A stretch of DNA of 64,000 nt, from positions 62,001-126,000 of the forward strand of contig JBBKWU010000026.1 in the NCBI GenBank assembly GCA_037969035.1, read 5' to 3'. This stretch comes from JBBKWU01 sp037969035 (GTDB taxonomy: Bacteria; Pseudomonadota; Alphaproteobacteria; Micavibrionales; Micavibrionaceae). The translations under genes and the position numbers were made by a program. Below, piece after piece: positions 42,157 through 50,249 of this stretch. Position 1 is the first letter of the stretch. The number at the start of each line of letters is the position of its first letter. Below the pieces are notes generated by a model. The model was not told the origin of the DNA. It searched no databases and saw only the letters and a list, made by a program, of their open reading frames with translations.

Positions 42157-43689
42157 ATGGCTACTGTCGTAGATAGACGTCGTGAATCCGATAAACGTTT
42201 TTTTAGCAGCCGCAAACGTTTTATGGACCGCAATAAAAAAGGCATTAGAAAAGCAATGGACAAAGCCATTGCCGATGGCAGCATCAAAAATGTCGGTAAA
42301 GATGGCATTGATGTCACCATTCCAAGAGGCGACATTCATGAGCCAAAAATTCACCACGGACAAGGTGGCATACAGCGCCAAGTACGTCCTGGTAACAAGC
42401 AATTCAGTGGTGGTGATCAATTCGAAAAGCCCCCTGGCGGCGCGGGTGGCCCTGGTGGCGACCAACCAGGCGAGCCTAGTGATCCGTCAGATAGCGGTGA
42501 AGGTTCAGATGAATTCGTATTTACAATCAGCGAAGAAGAGTTCCTAAACTATCTTTTCGAAGATATGGAGCTTCCTAACCTGACAAAGAAAAACGCCGAA
42601 AGCATCACACAAACCAAACCAAAACGCGCTGGCTTTGTTTCTGATGGGCCGCCGAATAAAATGGATTTGGCACGATCAAAAACAACGCAAATCTTGCGTA
42701 ATGTTGCGGCAAAAAAACCAAAAAACCGTGAAATCTTAGAAGCATTAAAAGAGCAATACACCCTGCTCTCTGCCTATGCACCTGATTATGAAGATGGTGC
42801 CGCTGAAACTTATTTCGCAAGCTTTAAAGGAAAACGCCTTTCAGACAACATCGACGGTCTCACCGTTAAAGTCGCAGAACTTTTAAACACTTATGAAAGC
42901 GCACTCAGCGAAGAAGATGCTGCACGTATAGCGGAATTAGATGACGTGATTGGTAACGCAGAACACCGTAAAAGCCTTGTTCCTAAATGGAACGACCTTG
43001 ACCTTGTTTTCCGTCATCATGAGAAAGTCCCTGTTCCGACAACACAAGCCGCCATGTTTTGCATGATGGACGTTTCCGGATCAATGGACGAGCACAAAAA
43101 AGCCAACGCAAAGCTTTTCTACATGTTGCTCTATAGATTTTTGAAACGTAATTACGCGAAAGTGGATGTTGTCTTTATTCGCCATACGACAGAAGCCGAA
43201 GAAGTCGATGAGGAAACATTCTTCTATGACCGTCAAACAGGCGGCACGAAGGTCTCCACTGCGCTTGAAAAAATGCAGGAAATCATTGATGCACGTTACC
43301 CAACCGCAGACTGGAACCTCTATGGTGCACAAGCATCAGATGGTGAAAACTGGGGCGGTGATAACGCAATCTGTATCGAGCTTATGGATCACCTCATGAC
43401 GCAAATTCAGGCCTACTTCTATACCGAAGTAAAATACCCTGGTCGCAACTTCGATTTTGGTGAATCCCTCTGGCAGGCATACAAGCCACAAGTTGAAAAA
43501 CATAAAGGACAGTTCTTTATGGGCAAGATCAACGAGAAAAAAGATATTTGGCCAATCTTCCGTGAGTTTTTCAAAAAACGCGAAGACTACGAGAGAAACC
43601 CGAGTAATTCATCTTCTGTCTCAGCAATGAACGCAGCGATGACTCCGTTTTCAGCCTCAATGTCACCTTTACGCCCTTCTCCCATTTAG
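42157..43689 (+). CDS. yeaH: DUF444 family protein YeaH/YhbH
   Basis: The 510-residue protein has the DUF444 start VVDRRRESDKRFFSSRKRFMDRNKKGIRKAM, a Gly/Pro-rich linker (about 85-110) and a C-terminal von Willebrand A-like domain with the metal motif MMDVSGSMDEHKK near residue 305. It is longer than the E. coli protein because of the linker and a Ser/Ala-rich tail. Homologs are encoded next to prkA and spoVR in most proteobacteria. AGCAGGAGG stands before the ATG. The gap to spoVR is 50 bp. Confidence 0.94.
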   Translation: MATVVDRRRESDKRFFSSRKRFMDRNKKGIRKAMDKAIADGSIKNVGKDGIDVTIPRGDIHEPKIHHGQGGIQRQVRPGNKQFSGGDQFEKPPGGAGGPGGDQPGEPSDPSDSGEGSDEFVFTISEEEFLNYLFEDMELPNLTKKNAESITQTKPKRAGFVSDGPPNKMDLARSKTTQILRNVAAKKPKNREILEALKEQYTLLSAYAPDYEDGAAETYFASFKGKRLSDNIDGLTVKVAELLNTYESALSEEDAARIAELDDVIGNAEHRKSLVPKWNDLDLVFRHHEKVPVPTTQAAMFCMMDVSGSMDEHKKANAKLFYMLLYRFLKRNYAKVDVVFIRHTTEAEEVDEETFFYDRQTGGTKVSTALEKMQEIIDARYPTADWNLYGAQASDGENWGGDNAICIELMDHLMTQIQAYFYTEVKYPGRNFDFGESLWQAYKPQVEKHKGQFFMGKINEKKDIWPIFREFFKKREDYERNPSNSSSVSAMNAAMTPFSASMSPLRPSPI

Positions 43690-43739
43690 GCGCACGATAA
43701 AAGGTATGTAACAGAAACCATTCAAGTAACGAGAGAGCT

Positions 43740-45509
43740 ATGACACAACAAGCAAAAAAAACAGATAATGTGGGGAAAAGCGACTACAAAGCCGCCGTTG
43801 CCGAACTTCTCAGTCACTATGAAGACGGCCCTAAACTTTTTAAAAAGGCACAAGCGGCACGTAACTGGGATTTTCCTATTAAAATCAAAGACGCATCAAA
43901 AGATGTCGCAGGACTTCCCAAAAACTGGCTGGAACTGACTGAAAAAGTACTCAGCATCGTGGCCACGCAAAAATACGACCTCAGCTACTATCCGAACGTT
44001 ATCGAGGTTATAACATCCGAACAAATGCTGGACTCATATTCCAGTGTAGGAATGCCTGTGAGCTACGAACACTGGTCATTCGGTAAACAGCGCATCCGTG
44101 AAGACAAGAGCTTCAAGCAAGGTAAATCAGGCCTAGCATACGAGATCGTGATTAACACCGACCCATCAATCGCCTATTGCATGGAAAACAACAGCCCTCT
44201 TATGCAGATGCTGGTTATTGCTCATGCGAGCTTTGGTCACAATAACTTCTTTAAAGAAAACGAACATTTTAAAAACTTCACGAACGCCTCAACCATCGTG
44301 GATGATCTACGTGAAATGCGTGACTTTGTTTATGAGTGTGAAGAACAATATGGCTATGAAGAAGTGGAAGCCCTTTTAGATTCTTGCCATGCCCTCGAAT
44401 TTTTTGCGGTGAATCCTTATAACAAACCACAAAGAACCGAAGAGCAAATGGAAAAGGCGGCGAAAGCGGCGAAAGATGCCAAAGAATCGCTCTTCAAAAC
44501 ACCAAAAGAAAGCGAACTTTACAGCAAAATCAGACCTAAAAATGATTTCGCCGACAAAGCAAATGACAACAAAAAACCATATTCCTCCTCCATGGAAGAA
44601 AATGTGATGCTTTATATCGCCGATAATGCGCCGCATCTTGAGCCATGGAAGCGTAAAATCATGCATATGGTTGCCAACAAAGCGCGTTACTTCTACCCGC
44701 AACCACGCACACAAGTCATGAACGAAGGCTGGGCATCATTCTGGCACTGGACTTTGCTACATGATATGCGTGATCTTGACCTCATTGATGATGGCATGAT
44801 GATGGAGTTTCTTGAAAGCCATGCTGGCGTTTTATTCCAACCTGATTTTGATGCCAGTATCCCTGTTGTTGATCAAAACGGACGCCCTGTTATTGACCCA
44901 CAAACGGGACAACCTAAAAGGCACTCCATCTATAGCGGCATAAACCCTTACGCACTTGGTTTTGCGATATTCCAAGACATTAAACGCATGTGCCAAGAGC
45001 CTACAGAAGAAGATTTCAAGCTCTATCCGCACATTGCTGGAAAAGAAGATTGGCTTGGTGTCATGAAAAACGCGATGCGTAACTTTGATAATGAGAGTTT
45101 TATTTTACAATATCTCTCGCCCAAAGTTATGCGTGATTTCAAGTTTTTCAGCATGGAAGATGATAGTGATAAAGACTATTACGAAGTGCGCGGCATTCAC
45201 GACAAGCAAGGGTATGATCGCGTTCGTAATGATCTATCACGTCAATACAATCTTGAGTTGATGCTGCCACGAATTGAGGTTGCTGAATATCATAGTCGCA
45301 CTGATCGTCATATCGTTTTGCAACACACAATACGTGACAACAAACCGTTAGCCGAAAAAGATACGACTGAAGTCATGAAACACATGTACCAGCTTTGGGG
45401 CCACCCCATTGTACTGCGCAGTGTTGACGAAGACGGTAACGTTAAAAAGACGCTAACCTGCCCTCCTAACTATAAAGAACCGGCACCATTTTCAACACCA
45501 AAGCCCTAA
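43740..45509 (+). CDS. spoVR: SpoVR family protein (YcgB)
   Basis: The 589-residue protein matches SpoVR/YcgB. Conserved parts are YYPNVIEVITSEQMLDSYSSVGMPVSYEHWSFGK (about 81-115), AHASFGHNNFF, and the NEGWASFWHWTLLHDM block near residue 325, whose His and Glu residues could bind a metal. A Lys/Glu/Ala-rich insert (about 235-285) is extra compared with the shorter enterobacterial protein. It ends the trio and is followed by a strong terminator. The function is still unclear; the family name comes from Bacillus spore cortex formation, which does not apply here. Confidence 0.94.
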   Translation: MTQQAKKTDNVGKSDYKAAVAELLSHYEDGPKLFKKAQAARNWDFPIKIKDASKDVAGLPKNWLELTEKVLSIVATQKYDLSYYPNVIEVITSEQMLDSYSSVGMPVSYEHWSFGKQRIREDKSFKQGKSGLAYEIVINTDPSIAYCMENNSPLMQMLVIAHASFGHNNFFKENEHFKNFTNASTIVDDLREMRDFVYECEEQYGYEEVEALLDSCHALEFFAVNPYNKPQRTEEQMEKAAKAAKDAKESLFKTPKESELYSKIRPKNDFADKANDNKKPYSSSMEENVMLYIADNAPHLEPWKRKIMHMVANKARYFYPQPRTQVMNEGWASFWHWTLLHDMRDLDLIDDGMMMEFLESHAGVLFQPDFDASIPVVDQNGRPVIDPQTGQPKRHSIYSGINPYALGFAIFQDIKRMCQEPTEEDFKLYPHIAGKEDWLGVMKNAMRNFDNESFILQYLSPKVMRDFKFFSMEDDSDKDYYEVRGIHDKQGYDRVRNDLSRQYNLELMLPRIEVAEYHSRTDRHIVLQHTIRDNKPLAEKDTTEVMKHMYQLWGHPIVLRSVDEDGNVKKTLTCPPNYKEPAPFSTPKP

Positions 45510-45537
45510 TACCAAAGAACCCTTTTGCTTAAAACCT

Positions 45538-45569
45538 TGAAGGCTCATGACTTGAGCCTTCATTTTTTT
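45538..45569 (+). terminator. Rho-independent terminator after spoVR
   Basis: TGAAGGCTCA (45538-45547) and TGAGCCTTCA (45553-45562) form a perfect 10-bp stem with a 5-base loop, followed by seven T. It closes the prkA-yeaH-spoVR unit. Confidence 0.93.
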
Positions 45570-45642
45570 ATTGATATGGGCTATAAACAACGCATATATA
45601 TAAGTTATATCAATAAAAAATACAAAAACAGGGAACATCACC

Positions 45643-47883
45643 ATGGTAACTTTAAATCCACGCAGCGCATTTCTTAGTTTTGCACGCAGCAAAATGCCGT
45701 CTGTTTCAAAATCAGAACAAGAAGCTCTCGAAGCAGGAACAACAGGCTGGGAAGAAAGTATTTTCAATGGCGCCCCTGACTGGACGAAGATTATTGGTGG
45801 TTATCCAAGACCAAAATTCACAAAAGCAGAGCAATCCTTCCTCGATAACGAAGTCGAAGAGCTTTGCGCGATGCTTAACTCCACTCAAATCCGCAAAGAT
45901 CAAGATCTGCCACCCGAAGTCTGGAAGTTTTTGAAAGAAAAAGGATTCTTTGGTCTTTTGATTCCCGAAGAATATGGCGGCCATGGCTTTAGCGCCCTCG
46001 CCCGTTCCGCGATTGTTAAAAAGATTTCAAGCCACGACACGGTTGCTGGTGTCACCGTGATGGTGCCCAACTCCTTAGGCCCTGGTGAGATGTATTTGCG
46101 CTATGGTACGCAAGAACAAAAAGACACATGGTTGCGTAAACTTGCGACAGGCGAGGTTTTACCGTGTTTTGCCCTGACTGAGCTTAACGCTGGCTCTGAC
46201 GCGCTTAGTATCCAAGCCAAAGGCATCGTGAAAAAAGACGAAGAGTCTGGTGAAATTTATATCGAAGCCAACTTTGAAAAGCGTTACATCACTCTCGCGC
46301 CTGTTGCCGATATTCTCGGTCTCGCGATTGATGTTGAAGACCCTGATAATCTACTCCCAGAAGGTTCAGAAACAGGTTTTACCGCTTGCGTTATTCCGAC
46401 AGACCGCGAAGGTGTTGATATTAGCCAACGTCTTGACCCGCTCAATATCGGCTTTATGAACGGCGCACCGCGCGGCACAAATGTTAAAATCGCGCTCAAT
46501 GATGTTATCGGCGGCGTAGATATGATTGGCAAAGGCTGGCCGATGTTTGCCCAGCTTTTGGCTGAAGGCCGCGCTAACTCGCTTCCCTCACAAGGAAGTG
46601 CTGCCGCGGAATTTGCGCTCTTAACCTCCACAGCCTACACCCGTGTGCGTCAACAATTCGGCACATCCATTAAAAACTTCAAAGGCATGGATGAGTTATT
46701 GGCCGAAATCGCAGGTCTGTCATACATCAATGATGCCGGACGCATTGCCACAAACCAGATGGTTGATAACGGCGAAAAACCAGCCGTTCCGTCTGCTATT
46801 CTAAAATACCACGCCACTGAAAACATGCGCACAGCCATCAATCACGCCATGGACATTCACGGTGGTAAGGGCATCATGGAAGGTGATAATAATTATCTGG
46901 CGGCAATCTATAAAGCAATCCCCGTGGGCATCACCGTCGAAGGCTCTAACCCGATGACCCGTAATATGCTTATTTTTGGTCAAGGTAGTTTCCGCCTGCA
47001 CCCATACCTAAGCAAAATCAAACATGCGATTGATGAAGGTCAGGCCATGAAGGCGGCAAAAAATATTGCAATGGCGTTTATTGTGCATCCTGTGGCAAGC
47101 AATATAAAGGCTGTGCTATCGACGCTATCAGGTGGTCGTTTTGGCCCTTCATCACCCGTGAAAAGTGATTTGGAGGAATATTACAACCGTATCAATCAAT
47201 TAAGCGCTGTGTTCAATGCCATCGCACCACAAATGGCAACATATATGGGCGGCCGCCTGAAAAGCGAAGAAGCACACTCTGCTGTCCTCGGCGATGCTCT
47301 CGGGCACCTCTACATGGCAGCCACCGTTTTACGCCATTACCATGTGCGCGGAAGCCTGCATGGTGAAAAACCTGTGGCGGAATGGAGCTTGCAATATAGT
47401 TTGAATAAAGCACAAGAAGCCTTGAAAACAATTACCCGTGCTGAGAACTCACCTTTTGCGTGGTATCACCCGGGTCGCTGGTCACGTCCCCTGCAATGGA
47501 TACTTGCACGCAGCATGAGTAACACCGAACCATCATTTAAGCTAAACTCACGTGTTTCAGAAGTTGTAACAATCAATAACCAGATCCGTGAAGGCCTCAC
47601 AAGCGGGGTTTATATTTCCAAAGACCCGAATGACCCTGTGGCAAAACTCGAAAAAGCTTTCTTGCTTGCCTGTGATAACGAGCATCTTGAGAAAAAGCTC
47701 AAGAAGTTCGACAAACAACATGGACGCAATCACGCAACACCCATGACACAGCGTGTTGAATTTGCTTTGGCGGCCGAGGCGATCACCCAAGAAGAAGCAA
47801 CTGCCATTCTTGAAACACAAACCGCACGCGACGCCGCAAACATGGTCGACAGCTTCACAAAAGATTTGAAGCCTATGAATTAA
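45643..47883 (+). CDS. fadE: Acyl-CoA dehydrogenase FadE
   Basis: The 746-residue protein is a FadE-type acyl-CoA dehydrogenase, the first oxidative step of beta-oxidation. The region WKFLKEKGFFGLLIPEEYGGHGFSALA, the FAD-binding FALTELNAGSDA and the later HGGKGIMEGDNN / EGSNPMTRNM segment fit FadE. The C-terminal 280 residues form the extra FadE-specific domain. It is shorter than E. coli FadE (about 814) because the N-terminal membrane helices are missing, so it may be soluble or peripheral. It lies between two hairpins and is probably its own unit. Confidence 0.92.
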   Translation: MVTLNPRSAFLSFARSKMPSVSKSEQEALEAGTTGWEESIFNGAPDWTKIIGGYPRPKFTKAEQSFLDNEVEELCAMLNSTQIRKDQDLPPEVWKFLKEKGFFGLLIPEEYGGHGFSALARSAIVKKISSHDTVAGVTVMVPNSLGPGEMYLRYGTQEQKDTWLRKLATGEVLPCFALTELNAGSDALSIQAKGIVKKDEESGEIYIEANFEKRYITLAPVADILGLAIDVEDPDNLLPEGSETGFTACVIPTDREGVDISQRLDPLNIGFMNGAPRGTNVKIALNDVIGGVDMIGKGWPMFAQLLAEGRANSLPSQGSAAAEFALLTSTAYTRVRQQFGTSIKNFKGMDELLAEIAGLSYINDAGRIATNQMVDNGEKPAVPSAILKYHATENMRTAINHAMDIHGGKGIMEGDNNYLAAIYKAIPVGITVEGSNPMTRNMLIFGQGSFRLHPYLSKIKHAIDEGQAMKAAKNIAMAFIVHPVASNIKAVLSTLSGGRFGPSSPVKSDLEEYYNRINQLSAVFNAIAPQMATYMGGRLKSEEAHSAVLGDALGHLYMAATVLRHYHVRGSLHGEKPVAEWSLQYSLNKAQEALKTITRAENSPFAWYHPGRWSRPLQWILARSMSNTEPSFKLNSRVSEVVTINNQIREGLTSGVYISKDPNDPVAKLEKAFLLACDNEHLEKKLKKFDKQHGRNHATPMTQRVEFALAAEAITQEEATAILETQTARDAANMVDSFTKDLKPMN

Positions 47884-47912
47884 GGTGTTTTTGCACATAC
47901 CAATAAATGGGG

Positions 47913-47960
47913 AATCCCTTATAATGGTTGGATAATATCCACGCCGCCTTATAAGGGATT
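47913..47960 (+). promoter_or_regulatory. Hairpin covering the ribosome site of the aminopeptidase gene
   Basis: AATCCCTTATAA (47913-47924) and TTATAAGGGATT (47949-47960) are perfect 12-bp inverted arms with a 24-base loop. The right arm contains AAGGG, the only ribosome-binding-like sequence before the ATG at 47967, and is followed by TTCTTT. It could end the fadE transcript or hide the ribosome site of the next gene. Confidence 0.65.
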
Positions 47961-47966
47961 TTCTTT

Positions 47967-49397
47967 ATGACCAAACAATTCTTCGATTGCCCCGCTCCTT
48001 TCCTGACAAAAGCCAAAGCAAACAATATCGCGCTGCATTTCATTGCGCCCGATCAATTCGACGCGTGGCTTAAAAAGCAAACTACAGCCCTCCAAAACCA
48101 AGCCAAACAAGAGGGCTTTAACGGTAAATCAGGACAAGTATTCTTCGAATTTAACGAGAGCGGCACATTAAAGTTTATTCACAACATATCCACAGAAGAT
48201 TCTGATATTTATACACATTCCGCGCTCGCACAAACCATCACAAAACGCCTTGATTGTGGATTACTTGAAAAAACATCCTTCACTGTCACAACGGGGCTGA
48301 AGAAATCCGACATCAATGATTTTTGTATTGGTTGGGCTCTCGCCGCGCACCACATGAAAACCTACAAGAGCAAGGCGGATAAAAACAATGCGCCACGGCT
48401 TATTTGGCCAAAAGGCACCGATAAAACGCGCGTCAATGCTTTCATACAGGCGATCTGTATGCTTCGTAACCTTGTAAACACACCCGCCAACGATCTAGGC
48501 CCAGACGAGCTTGAAAAGGCCGTAAAGATGCTCGCAAAACCATTTGAGGCCAAAGTCAGCGTCATCAAAGATCAAAAAATCTTAGAAAAAGACTTCCCGC
48601 TCATCTACACGGTGGGTAAAGCCAGCCCCCGCGCACCGCGCCTGATTGATTTACAATGGGGCAACGCAAAGCACCCGAAAGTCACACTCGTCGGTAAAGG
48701 TGTATGCTTTGACACAGGCGGCCTTGATATAAAAACATCGAGCTTTATGGCTCTCATGAAAAAAGACATGGGTGGTGCGGCGCATGTTATGGGTGTTGCG
48801 CATATTATTATGGCGCTCAAGCTCCCAATATCCCTACGCGTGCTTATTCCTGCCGTGGAAAATTCCATTGCGGGCAACGCGTTCCGCCCGGGTGACATCA
48901 TCAAGAGCCGCAAAGGCCTTACCGTTGAAAACACAAACACCGATGCCGAAGGCCGCTTGATCTTGGCGGATGCTCTCACCTATGCGTGCGAGGCAAAACC
49001 AGATGTTGTGATCGACTTTGCAACGCTGACAGGCTCAGCCCGTGCAGCACTTGGCCCCGATATCCCCGCCATGTTCGGCAGCAACGACAAAGAAGCAAAA
49101 GCGTTAGAAGCCGCAGCCTTCAAAGAAAACGACCCTGTCTGGCAAATGCCGTTATGGGATGCGTACAAAAAACACATTGAAAGCTCATTGGGTGACCTTG
49201 TGAACAGCGCAGGCCTGCCGGGTGATTTGATCTACAGTGCCCTATTCCTCAAAGAATTCGTCACCGCAGAGCCAGATTGGTTTCACCTCGACGTTTTTGC
49301 GTGGGAACAAAGCGGCAAAGCAGGTCGCCCCAAAGGCGCATCAGACACAGGTCTACGCGCTGTGTTCAGCTACTTGGAAAACCGTTTCGGGAAATAA
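47967..49397 (+). CDS. M17 leucyl aminopeptidase
   Basis: The 476-residue protein belongs to the M17 family of two-zinc cytosolic aminopeptidases. The C-terminal catalytic domain has VGKGVCFDTGGLDIKTSSFMALMKKDMGGAAHVMG (about 247-280), with metal-binding Lys and Asp, and NTDAEGRLILADALTYA (near 318-334), the family signature with catalytic Arg. The N-terminal 160 residues are more variable, as in PepA/PepB. It might be the PepB-like alphaproteobacterial form, so I leave the symbol open. A 12-bp hairpin covers its ribosome site. Confidence 0.92.
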   Translation: MTKQFFDCPAPFLTKAKANNIALHFIAPDQFDAWLKKQTTALQNQAKQEGFNGKSGQVFFEFNESGTLKFIHNISTEDSDIYTHSALAQTITKRLDCGLLEKTSFTVTTGLKKSDINDFCIGWALAAHHMKTYKSKADKNNAPRLIWPKGTDKTRVNAFIQAICMLRNLVNTPANDLGPDELEKAVKMLAKPFEAKVSVIKDQKILEKDFPLIYTVGKASPRAPRLIDLQWGNAKHPKVTLVGKGVCFDTGGLDIKTSSFMALMKKDMGGAAHVMGVAHIIMALKLPISLRVLIPAVENSIAGNAFRPGDIIKSRKGLTVENTNTDAEGRLILADALTYACEAKPDVVIDFATLTGSARAALGPDIPAMFGSNDKEAKALEAAAFKENDPVWQMPLWDAYKKHIESSLGDLVNSAGLPGDLIYSALFLKEFVTAEPDWFHLDVFAWEQSGKAGRPKGASDTGLRAVFSYLENRFGK

Positions 49398-49426
49398 AGG
49401 TCAATAACCGTTTATAAGATTTGCGC

Positions 49427-50140
49427 TTATTTCAATGGTGCAGGTGCGTTACGTGCGCCACCTGATCCGCCATAAAACACATCAGGATTCATGCTACGTG
49501 TCAGGCTATCTGCCGAACCACCGCTAGATGATGAACTGTTGTTGCTACTACCACCACCACTGCTTGATGAAGGCGTGATAACGTCCAAACTATCCTCAGA
49601 TATCGCACGGTCTGTTCTTTGTAGCTCGTAATGTTCTTTATAAACATCACTCTGCAACGCAGGAATACCCGCGCGGAACTCTTCATATTGGAACAATGTT
49701 GGGTTTTGCAAAAGATCATGCTGATAATCGGGCAGCGGGTACATATTCGGCTTCATCCCTGTAAAATCAACAACAATCAAATCTGGTGATTCATACATAG
49801 AGTTTGCATTATCATCGATGATTAAACCTGGTATCCCGCCATTGGCAATATTGTAATAAGCGCTCTCGGATAATGTTGGATCAATATCAACTGATTTTTT
49901 ACGATCACCCGATGCGAGGCAGTTCACCTTAAACGGTTTTTTGAATTTTGTGATTTTGATTGTTTGCGGCGGCACAACCTTGTAACGCGCATGTTCATTC
50001 TCTAAATAACAGATAGAATCTTTGGAGCCAGGTGTTTCAACGCGTATATTTTGCATCGAACCATCAACGATAGTGGAACACGCGCCCAAAAAGACACAAC
50101 AAGAAAGTAAAAGAGAACTATATCGGAACATGGGAATCAC
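49427..50140 (-). CDS. Lipoprotein, hypothetical
   Basis: The 237-residue protein has a lipoprotein signal with lipobox LGAC (cysteine at residue 21) and a following STIVDGSMQNIRVET start seen in small envelope lipoproteins that assemble a beta domain. Residues 25-100 look like a beta-sandwich with C44 and C74 possibly paired. The C-terminus is a Ser/Gly/Asn-rich low-complexity tail (around 190-215) before SLTRSMNPDVFYGGSGG. No enzyme motif is seen. An alternative ATG is at 50131. It converges with the aminopeptidase gene and follows clpB on the same strand. Confidence 0.75.
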   Translation of the reverse strand: MIPMFRYSSLLLSCCVFLGACSTIVDGSMQNIRVETPGSKDSICYLENEHARYKVVPPQTIKITKFKKPFKVNCLASGDRKKSVDIDPTLSESAYYNIANGGIPGLIIDDNANSMYESPDLIVVDFTGMKPNMYPLPDYQHDLLQNPTLFQYEEFRAGIPALQSDVYKEHYELQRTDRAISEDSLDVITPSSSSGGGSSNNSSSSSGGSADSLTRSMNPDVFYGGSGGARNAPAPLK

Positions 50141-50249
50141 TCTGTGTAGAGGTTGGAAATCATTTGATTACTATCATTGCACCAAAACGCACAAAAAACA
50201 ATTCCCCTATTCCTTTCTATTCCATTCCCTTCGGTTCTTCGCTACACAA

